Positions 54,295 through 64,000 of a stretch of DNA of 64,000 nt are shown here, in pieces. Each line of letters starts with the position of its first letter. The stretch's first letter is position 1. Made by a program: the position numbers and the translations under genes. The stretch covers positions 7,617,570-7,681,569 of the forward strand of contig JAFMSR010000012.1 of NCBI GenBank assembly GCA_022818135.1, in the 5' to 3' direction. The notes beneath the pieces are model-generated. The model was not told the origin of the DNA, ran no database searches, and saw only the letters and a list, made by a program, of their open reading frames with translations. Source of the stretch: Saxidomus purpurata (lineage: Eukaryota > Mollusca > Bivalvia > Venerida > Veneridae).

Positions 54295-56495
54295 TTGTAC
54301 GTTAAACACGTCTCTAAAGTATAAGTTGTTGTATTGAATAATGGTAACAATGATTAATGCTTTCTGAATTTTCATCAGTAAAATGTTATTTTTTATGCTC
54401 AATACGATAACAACTTTATTATACAGTGTATTTTTATGTATAAGATATGAATGTTACTTATAAGACTTGGATGCTACGGAAGCGGACTTAGGCATGCTTA
54501 ATATCAACTTCATTTTTGGTTGCAGTAATGAAACATTGTTTAAGTATAATAATGCTTTCTTTTTAAGAAGTTGTACACTCTCAAATGGATTTTTTATCAT
54601 CAGATTTTTAAAACTTTTAATAAATTTCATATGAAAAAAAGGGTTAAAATGTTAAACTCTTGTAAGGGCTTTCGATCATTTAAACATGTAACCAATAGAA
54701 ATAACCCTACGTTTAGACACTGGTAAGATGTAAAGATTTGAAAATTCAAGACAGCTATTTTTTTTTTTTTTGATATATACGATACCAAATTTAATAACAT
54801 AGATACTCCTCGAGATAATAACATACATATTGTTACATACATAATTGTTCATTTAAGTATTAATAAAATTTCCAAATACAAATGTATATACATTGTGTAA
54901 TTATAATATATAGTCTAGTCTACTGTTTGACTTTACGTAACATATCAAGAATGTCAGAATACGCTTACGTAAAATGTTTTATTCAATGTTTTCCACTGAA
55001 TTATAGAGGTTTCGTACTCAATGGATATTTTTAAGTTTCATACTTTGAATATCGGTATTTAATTCACCATTTTGTATTTTTATCTGTAATATCTGGGTAT
55101 CAACCTTGCTACTAATTTTATTTGAAACTCGAAACGGTATTTGCAGTTTGGAGTACATGGCATAGTCTTTGACAGTTTTCCCTGTTTCTTCTATAAACTA
55201 GACCGTCGCCGTCCTTTGACTTTACGTAACATTTAAAGACTTCCATAGAATGTATCAATGTTGCTTACTCAGCAAGTGGGAGGTTATGCAGTTTAAAATA
55301 GAGTATGAGTTAATAACATTGATAGCAATAACAATAACAACAATAACAATAATGATTACAATAACATCAATAATGATAATATAAATAATAATTTTAATTA
55401 TAACAATAATTATAGACTGTAAACCATGTGAGTAATTTTCGCTCTAGCTTTCATCGCAGACATAGCTTTATTTGCTTCCACATTTCAATGTCCTTTTTGT
55501 AGATGATAAATATGATGAGGCAAAACTATATATGAAATCGGTAATACACGAAAACGTTATTAGCACGAAAATTAATTGGTTTACAGTAACTTTTCATTCT
55601 GTATTTTAAACTGCGTTGGCCACACCGTGTTGAGTAATCGACATTGACGCTGAGGGCTAGTACAAGTATTAGGTGACATGTGAGAGAAACAGGGACGATA
55701 GTCAAGGAAAATATAATGTACTTTAAATGGCAAATACCATAAATTAAAAAGTTTAGCACGCCATTAAAGAAAAATTTTAAGATACACGTTGACAAAGCTG
55801 TATAGTCAAGCCTGTGCAAAAAGACCACCTCCAAATAACGTCCAACAATGAGTATAAAATATCTGTTTAATTTCAGCACAGTAGTTTTTCAAAAATATAT
55901 TATTTAAAAAAAAATAAGTGCAATAGATGCAAATAAGTATACGGTAACATCGTTTTTTATGTTAAGTGCAAATTGTACAGAACAGAACACAATTCTATCA
56001 TTACTTAATCAGTAAATTCTTTATCATTTACGAGTAAATCTAACGTGGTCATTGGGCTTTAAAATTATTTAGTTTTGTTTAATAGATGTAATAAGTACCA
56101 TTGTGAGTAGTTTAACCTTTAAGTGTCATATATACATCATTATTTGTAGTTTGTACAATCAGACAGAATATGAAATAAGCAGAGGATATAAAATTATATG
56201 TACTGTACTTCTAAAATTTGGTGCTTAGTTTAAAGTAATTTAGCCTAGTCTCACATTGCTTTTTTAGTAAATTCTGTAAACATTTTACTTCATAACTTTT
56301 AGTGATGATCGAGGGTATATCTTTCCCGTCGCAGATGCATGTATAACAAAAAGTTCTGGTTTATAAACAGAACAGAACAGAACAGAACAGAAGTTTATCT
56401 TTTTTAATGTTTCTCGTACATGAAGTAGTAATATTTATAGATCAAGTATAAAAGTAAAATAATTATCAAAATTGTGAACAAAATTAAATATTATT
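54295..56495. repeat. Tandem duplication, copy 1 (~2.2 kb)
   Basis: Landmarks shared with copy 2: 'tctctaaagtataag' (54312/56508), 'gatatgaatgttacttataa' (54447/56770), 'gaaatcggtaatacacgaaa' (55533/57868), 'gtaaattctttatc..ttacgagtaaat' (56013/58591), and 'aaaattaa' after 'tgaacaa' at the end. Contains an AAC/AAT-rich simple repeat (55320-55410). No gene supported. Confidence 0.8.
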
Positions 56496-57693
56496 CCAAG
56501 GTACATCTCTAAAGTATAAGTTATATGAAGCAGTATTGCTACCAATGACTAATTCTTTCTGACAACACTATATTTTTCATCAGTAAATTAATTTTTCTGT
56601 ACGAACAAATTATATGTAATCATGGTGCTTTATATTTATGTTATTTGTGAGATATGTTAAAAAATGTGATTCATGTTCCAGATATTGGTAATCATCCATT
56701 TTATATGTTACATTTTTATGCTCAATACGACAACAACTTTATTAATACAGTGTATTTTTATGTTTAAGATATGAATGTTACTTATAAGACCTGGATGTAA
56801 CGGAAGCAGGACTAAGCAATGCTTAATATAAACTTCATTTTTGGCTGCATTATTGAAATGTTGTGTAAGTGTAATGCCTTCTTTTTTAGCAGTTGTAAAC
56901 TCTCAAATGGATCTTCTTATCATCAGATTTTTAGAACTTTTGATAAATTTCATATGAAAACAAAACTTTCGCATTCGATCATTTAACATTGTAACCAATA
57001 CAATGATTCTACATTTGAACACTTGTAAGATGTATTTTTGAAAAAATCAAGATAGTCCCTTTACATATCAAGCTTTTTGTTTTTAGAAAAATAACAATTA
57101 ATAATTGCGAAAATATATACTAGACCAATTTTGATAACATAGATATTCGAGATATTCATATAATGCACATACATATTATAGTATAAGTATTAATAAAATG
57201 TCCAAATACAAATGTATATACATTGTGTAATTATAATATATAGTCTAGGCTACGGTTTGACTTTACGTAACATATCAAGAATGTCACAATGTGCTTCCGT
57301 AGCATGTTGTCTCCGTACTGTATGGATATTTTTAAGTTTCATACTTTAAATCTCGGTATTTAATTCACCAGTTTGTATTTCCATCTGTAATATCTGAATC
57401 TCAATTTTGCTACTAATTGTAATTGAAACTTTGTTTGTTAACATGGTTACAATTTTGTTTTTACATGATAAAAGTTTCATTTATCAGATCGAAACGGTAT
57501 TTGCAGTTTTTAGTATATGACATAGTCTTTGACTGTTATTCCTGTTTTTCACAGTATACGTCGCATTCTTTTGACTTTACGTAACATATAAAGAGGGTCG
57601 TCATTGTCGCTTACTCAGCAGGTTGTAGGTTATGCAGTTTAAAATAGAGTACGAATTTATAACATTGATAAAAATAACGATAACAATAACAGC

Positions 57694-57725
<32 letters not shown>

Positions 57726-59030
57726 TAATAATAATAACAATAATTATATACTGTAAACCATGTGAATAATTTTCGCTGTAATTTTCATCGTAGACATAGT
57801 TTTATTTACTTTCACATTTCAATGTCCTTCTTGTAGTTTGTTAATATGATGAGACAAAATAACATATGAAATCGGTAATACACGAAAACATTTTAGCACG
57901 AAAATTAATTGGTTTACAGTTTTCATTCTGTATTTTAAACTGCGTTGGCCACACCCTGTTGAGTAATCGAGATTGACGCAGGTTAGGTGCTGATATGTGA
58001 GAGAAACAGGGACGGCAGTCAAGGAAATTATCAAGGAATTTAAATGGAAATGGCAAATACCATAAATTAAAAAGTTTAGCACGCTATTAAAGAATAAGTT
58101 AAAGACACACGTAGACATAGCTGTTTAGTTAAGCCTGTGCAAAACGACCACCTCCAAAGAATTAATCTTTTCATCATTCAAATTCGATCTCTGTACATGT
58201 ACAATGTACTAAGTGAGAGGGCCTGAATAAATGTGTAGTTATTAAATGATGTTAATAAATACTCGAGATCAGATACTTAAATAATATGCATGTATTCATA
58301 GATGTAATAAGAGCTTGAGATATCATTAAAGTCCCTTGATCACTTTAGATATTACAATTACTTTTAGCACCTACATTTCAAAGAGTATGTCTTATCGGCC
58401 AACTTGGTCGTTATTTGTACAAGACCCATTTCTTATACAGCACAGTAGTTTTTCAAAATGATATTGTGATAAAAAAGGAAATGCTTTCTTGAAATATGTG
58501 AAATAGGTACGAAATAAGTATACGACAATACCGTAGTTTTTCTGGTGCAAATTGTACAGAACAAAACACAGTTCTTTCATTATTCTATCAGTAAATTCTT
58601 TATCCCTTACGAGTAAATATAACGTAGTCATCGAGCTTTAAAATTATTTATTTGGTTAAATAGATGTATTCAGTTACGGTACATGTATTAGTAGTCATAC
58701 CTTTAAGTGACATACACACATCATAATTTGTAGTTTGTACAATAAGTAAGCTGAGAAATACATGTATTGTACTTCAAAAATGTGTTACTTAGTTTAATCA
58801 CATTGTATATTTAGTAAATTTTGTAACATTTTTAACTTTTTGATGATGAACTAGGGTGTCTCTTTCACGTCGCTTTATATATTATGCAAAGATGCTGGTT
58901 TATAAAATGAAATAGAACAGAACATAAGTTTATTGGTTTTCGACCTTCTCGTCAATACAAGAAGTAGTAATATTTAAAGATCATCATGTATAATAGTAAA
59001 ATAATTAACAAAATCGTGAACAAAATTAAA
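56496..59030. repeat. Tandem duplication, copy 2 (~2.5 kb)
   Basis: Follows copy 1 head to tail. It carries ~275 bp extra at ~58158-58433 that includes TTAA AGTCCCTTGATCACTTT, an end similar to the TTAA MITEs, plus an (AAT)n/(AAC)n tract at 57660-57745. Confidence 0.8.
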
Positions 59031-60221
59031 CATGGTGTTTATCGTAGCGGGAATGCTTAAAAATTCTGCAAACTTTAAATTTACCCTTATGAAAGGGACA
59101 TTCTAAGTTATCATAATTAAGTATTAAGGTAGGAGAGTTGTTGTTTTTATTGTTATTTGTTGTTTAAAAATCAAATACAAATTTGACGTTTCCAATGCAA
59201 GTCAATTATATATCTACATAGGCTTCAAATTGTTCTATAGCCTTGAAGGTATGAAAACAATTTACATGAAACCAGAATGTGTCCAGGATTAAAAAGGCAC
59301 TCCCTAAAACTGGTGTCAATTTTCGTAACTTAAAAAGCATAAATAATATAATATTTGCCAGTATTATAACTTAATCTAAAACTTTAAGCTTTACATTACA
59401 GTTATTATATATGAAACTATGTTGCAGTACCGTAAGACATTCAATAATCTATGTAAAATTGTTGCTGTTCAATTAATGTGTGGAAAGCAATTAATTACAG
59501 AAGGCATCTATGTTGATTATTTGCGCTAAAATGAGACATTTTTCAATATAATTATGTATGTTCTTTAAGTTGTATTTATTCATCATGACATTTTTGAGTA
59601 ACAACATTGTAGCAAATATATTGTATTATAAAACCATAGGAAAAATTTATGTACATTAAAGTGTGTTTGTAGTCTTATCAGGTAAACGTTGTTACATTAT
59701 ATGCAACTTTGTGATATTCTTACGGTAATATTCAATTTTAAAACATTTATTTAAGAAACTGACAGTTTTACACAATTCATATATAGACTATACATGTATT
59801 TTGTATGCGCATGCTTGGACAAAGTCCGTAGTTCCTATATTTGGAGGAATGAATTAGGGTCAATCTCTACGTGCATGCGACGGACACACGTTTTTTTATC
59901 CTCTTAAGGAGGTTTGGGTTCGTGTGCGGCTGTCATTCCAGTGAAGAATAGTCGACTTTATTTTATGTTTTCCAGTGAATTATAGAGTTTTCTCAGTGAA
60001 ATAAAAGTGATAATCCACAGTTTTGAAACAGTGGATTACCATTTTTATTTTTCACTGTTTGCAATCTTTAACCCGGATTTACGTCAAAAAGTATACCGAG
60101 CGTAATTAAGCTGGAAACCATGCGACGATGACGTCGTTAAAAGACGCATTTGCGCTATGTTTTTGATGACGTTTCCCGCGATTTTCGATATTTTTAGAAA
60201 CAAACTCAATAAAAGTAGAGT
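59031..60221. other. Non-coding AT-rich stretch
   Basis: No exon or RNA gene that I can support. Confidence 0.35.
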
Positions 60222-60410
60222 TTTAACCATAAAAAAACAGAAAAATTGTTGGTATCGGTGTATGTCACGTTAATTCACTCGTGAACACCAAAGTTGTTAT
60301 TTTCACTCGTGGCGCGCCACTCGTGAAAATATCACTTTTGTGCCCACTCGGGAATTTACGTGATCTTACACCGAAACCAACAATTATCCTCTATTTATCT
60401 GTAAAGTAGA
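60222..60410. mobile_element. Palindromic foldback MITE
   Basis: Arms meet at GGCGCGCC (60311-60318). The outer ends ATTGTTGGT (60245) and ACCAACAAT (60384) are exactly symmetric about the centre. Arm motifs TCGGTGTA..GTCACGTTAATTC and TTTTCACTCGT recur inverted. AAAGTAGAG occurs just outside on both sides (~60213 and ~60402) and could be a 9-bp target duplication. Confidence 0.75.
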
Positions 60411-61550
60411 GGAAACGAAATTATGACGTTTCGTTAAATTCTGAAGATTTTCATTTATTATATACATGAAATTTTTACATGCAGGTAAAGTCGGAGCATG
60501 CTATTTACTAGATGTTTAACCAAATATACTTTTTGCAATCATCCTGTTAAAAAATTATCATTAAAGTTGCCGCGAAGTTAAACAAAAAAAATCATCTAAA
60601 TGTACATGTTATATAATTTTGTGCGTGTGTTAATGACTATGTTATGCACGTCGTGCCATTTGACTGATTTTCATTTTGTTTGAATAGCATAATTAATAAA
60701 AAGCAAGATTTTCATAATTCTACACTACATGTACATTCAAAACGAAAAAATGAGTGTGCAGATTCTTCATTAAAATTCAATTAACTTGTAGAAATCACTG
60801 CCTTTTATTTTTTATAATTGATCATTTGAAGGTTACTGTCACCTTAAGATAAAGGCTCGCAAATCAAAATGTTAAGTCATGGCAATCACGTAATTGTTCC
60901 GGATTCAAATACAATGTATTTTACTTAAATTTTGAATTTTTTGCCTTGTGTTCATAATTTAACAAGCCAGGAGAAACTTTTAATAGAAACTGACATAAAG
61001 TAGTTGAATTGAATTTTATAGATGTACAATGCTTAGTTGCTAATAAGTTCCTCCTATATCTGACCGGCGGGTGATAACTGAAAGTAACGACTGAACAAGC
61101 TGCGTTAGATAATATATTGTGTATATAGCTCTGTTTTGAAAGATCTTGTACTGTATTGTACTTATATTTATGTCTGTAAAATTTAATATATAGCGTAAAC
61201 AAAACATCTAATAAAAGTATTTGCAAAGTCTACAGAATTGTGGGTGTTTTGTAAAACACATACCAATAAGCAGTGACGCACGCCAGTCTTTCATAACAAA
61301 GAGTCATTGTCACCAGTGCAGTAGTAATCGGTAGATTGCATATAGCCATGGAAGAAGTTTACACTAATAACCATTGAAAAAACGATTTCATATCTCATTC
61401 AAGTTTTCTATCGGACACGCTGAATTTCTTGTCTCTTCGTTATTTAAAGACGATCGCTACAGTTTCATCATTTTTTCAAGCAATGAGAATTTTATGAAAT
61501 TCCGTTTGAAGTTAGTGTAATACCTGCTAAGTATTAAATAAAAAAGGTAG
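60411..61550. other. Non-coding AT-rich stretch
   Basis: Nothing supported. The minus-strand ORF of 101 codons (60921-61226) is lysine/tyrosine-rich with no splice context or motif. Confidence 0.35.
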
Positions 61551-61554
61551 AAGT

Positions 61555-64000
61555 AATGAACACTTTTTGTAATACACGTTTTCAGAAAAAAAGGGAGGTA
61601 ACTCTGATTTACCTTAGATATTCAGTCAGTAAAAGTGACCTCCCCATGATATTTTGCAAATGGCGTTCTCAGAAAAAAGGGAAGTAACTCTGATTTACAT
61701 TAAAATTTCAGTCAGTAAGAGTGATATCCCCTGAATATTTTGCAAATGGCGTTGTCACAAAAAGAGAGGTAACTCTTATTTACCTTAAAAAAATTATGTC
61801 AGTAAGGGTGACCTCCCCATGATATTTTGCAAAAGGCGTTGAAATAAAAAGGGAAGTAACTTTGACTTACCTTAAATTTCAGTCAGTCAGAGTGACTTCC
61901 CCTTGGAATTTTGCAAATGGCGTTCTCAGAAAAAGGGACGAAACTCTGAATTACCTAGAAAGATTTGTCAGTAAGAGTGACCTCCCCTGGATATTTTTCA
62001 AATGGCGTTGTCACAAAAAGGGAGGTCACTCTAAATAACCTTAAATATTCAGTCAGTAAGAGTGACCTCCCCTTGATATTTTGCAAAAGGCGTTGTCAGA
62101 AAAAAGGGAAGTTACTCTGATTTACATTAAAATTTCAGTCAGTAAGAGTAATCTCCCCTGAATATTTTACAAATGGCGTTGTAACAAAAGGGAGGTAACT
62201 CTGATTTACCTAAAAAAATTCAGTCGGTAAGAGTAACCACCCCTTGATATTTTGCAAATGGCGTTCTCAGAAAAAAGGGAAGTTACTTTGATTTACCCAG
62301 AAAGATTTGTCAGTAAGAGTGACCTCCCCTGGATATTTTGCAAATGGCGTTCTCACAAAAAGGGGGGTAACTTTTATTAACTAAAAAAGATAAGACAATA
62401 AAAGTAGCCTTCCCTTGATATTTTGCAAAAGGCGTTGTCAGAACAAAGGGAAGTAACTCTGATTAAACTTAAAATTTCAGTCAGTAAGAGTGATCTCCCC
62501 TGACTATTTTGCAAATGGCGTTCTCTGAAAAAAATGGAGGTAATTCTGTTTTATCTCCAAAGATAAGTCAGTAAGAGTGACCTCCCATGAAAATTTTGCA
62601 AATGGCATTGTCACAAAAAGTGAGGTAACTCTAAATAACGTTAAATATTCAGTCAGTAAGAGTGACCTTCCCTTGATATTTTGCAAAAGGCGTTGTCAGA
62701 GAAAACGGAAGATACTCTGATTAACATTAAAATTTCAGTCAGTAAGAGTGATCTCCCCTGACTATTTTGCAAATGGCGTTGTCACAAAAAGGGAGGTAAT
62801 TCTAATTTATCTACAATAATTAGTCAGTAAGAGTGACCTCCCCTGGATATTTTGCAAATGGCGTTGTCACAAGAAGGGAGGTAACTCTAAATAACCTTAA
62901 ATATTCAGTCAGTAAGAGTGACCTCCCCTTGATATTTTGCAAATGGCGTTGTCAGAATAAAGGGAAATTACTCTGATTTACATAAAAAATTCAGTCAGTA
63001 AGAGTAATCTCCCCTGAATATTTTACAAATGGCGTTGTAACAAAAGGGAGGTAACTCTGATTTACCTAAAAAAAATCAGTCGGTAAGAGTAACCACCCCT
63101 TGATATTTTGCAAATGGCGTTCTCAGAAAAAAGGGAAGTTACTCTGATTTACCCAGAAAGATTTGTCAGTAAGAGTGACCTCCCCTGGATATTTTGCAAA
63201 TGGCGTTCTCACAAAAAGGAGGGTAACTTTTATTAACTAAAAAAGATAAGACAGTAAGAGTAGCCTTCCCTTGATATTTTGCATAAGGCGTTGTCAGAAC
63301 AAAGGGAAGTAACTCTGATTTAACTTAAAATTTCAGTCAGTAAGAGTGATCTTCCCTGACTATTTTGCAAATGGCGTTCTCAGAAAAAAAGGGAGGTAAT
63401 TCTGTTTTATCTACAAAGATTAGTCAGTAAGAGAGACCTCCCATGAAAATTTTGCAAATGGCTTTGTCACAAAAAGGGAGGTCACTCTAAATAACGTTAA
63501 ATATTCAGTCAGTAAGAGTGACCTTCCCTTGATATTTTGCAAAAGGCGTTGTCGGAAAAAAGGGAAGTAACTCTGATTAACATTAAAATTTCAGTCAGTA
63601 AGAGTGATCTCCCCTGACTATTTTGCAAATGGCGTTGTCACAAAAAGGGAGGTAATTCTGATTTATCTACAATAATTAGTCAGTAAGAGTGACCTCCCCT
63701 GGAAATTTTGCAAATGGCGTTGTCACAAGAAGGGAGGTAACTCTAAATAACCTTAAATATTCAGTCAGTAAGAGTGACCTACCCTTGATATTTTGCAAAT
63801 GGTGTTATCAGAAAAGACGGGAGTTACTCTGATTTGCCTTAAAATTTCAGTCAGTAAGAGTGACTTCCCCTTGGAATTTTGCAAATGGCGTTCTCAGAAA
63901 AAAAGGGACGAAACTCTGAATTACCTAAAAAGATTTGTCAGTAAGAGTGACCTCCCCTGGATATTTTGCAAATGGCGTTGTCACAAAAGGGAGGTCACTC
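61555..64000. repeat. ~85.6-bp hairpin satellite with an ~856-bp higher-order repeat
   Basis: About 28 units run off the window end. Unit landmarks: GGGAGGTAACTCT, tcagtcagtaag, AGAGTGACCTCCCC, tgatattttgcaaatggcgtt. The first and third blocks are inverse to each other; copies at 62023, 63477 and 63988 carry GGGAGGTCACTCT, a perfect 13-bp complement of AGAGTGACCTCCC, with a ~28-nt loop. Variant-specific units recur at 856 bp: 'gtaagagtaatctcccctg' at 62142/62998 and 'cctcccatgaaaattttgc' at 62581/63437. Ten units per higher-order repeat. Confidence 0.9.

Noticed and set aside
61555..64000. CRISPR-like array
   Set aside because: The regular ~85-bp spacing comes from whole-unit satellite repetition. 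No unique spacers, and the genome is eukaryotic.

Overview
The window looks like nuclear DNA of a mollusc, most likely a bivalve. It is AT-rich, gene-poor and intron-rich, and it is dominated by repeats. These include Helentron/'pearl'-style elements with tandem-repeat cores, tRNA-derived SINEs, TTAA- and TA-flanked MITEs, and a LINE remnant. Nothing bacterial is present. The organism call is an inference from repeat style and splice-site architecture.  Two genes can be read through. (1) A complete six-exon Mg-dependent phosphatase 1 (MDP1, HAD superfamily) lies on the + strand at 25165-29801. All splice sites fit in phase, giving 172 aa with the DxDxT catalytic motif. (2) A four-exon, four-pass membrane protein of 231 aa, tentatively MS4A/CD20-like, lies on the - strand at 40667-38197. 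A 3'-terminal exon of another membrane protein lies at 2259-2471 (+), and a weaker pair of coding exons with a stop at 53001-53700 (+).  Layout: 1-2060, a Helentron-like repeat abutting a decayed LINE reverse transcriptase that is itself split by a TTAA-flanked MITE carrying a tRNA-like sequence. 2.2-4.3 kb, the terminal exon and probable 3'UTR. 4.3-8.5 kb, nested repeat elements. 8.5-15 kb, non-coding with a MITE and two minisatellites. 15.0-16.0 kb, a chimeric repeat. 17.6-19.0 kb, a DNA transposon with ~381-bp near-identical inverted repeats around a PIF/Harbinger-like transposase remnant. 19-24 kb, unassigned sequence with a 74-aa ORF and a ~213-bp direct duplication. 24.3-25.1 kb, degenerate tandem repeats. 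25.1-29.8 kb, MDP1. 30-37.2 kb, transposon-derived sequence. 38.2-40.7 kb, the four-pass membrane gene with a 555-bp MITE in an intron.  42.5-50 kb is the most unusual stretch: a long tandem array of exon-like cassettes that share a translatable motif (roughly LTT-x-MCKLIMIYTGRK). In its middle, the second half of the cassette has been amplified into a hairpin-bearing repeat. 50.7-51.9 kb holds a second, unrelated array of short acceptor-preceded cassettes. 54.3-59.0 kb is a tandem duplication of ~2.2-2.5 kb units. 60.2-60.4 kb holds a 140-bp palindrome centred on GGCGCGCC. From 61.55 kb to the window end runs a ~85.6-bp satellite whose units carry a GGGAGGTCACTCT-type hairpin, organised into an ~856-bp higher-order repeat.
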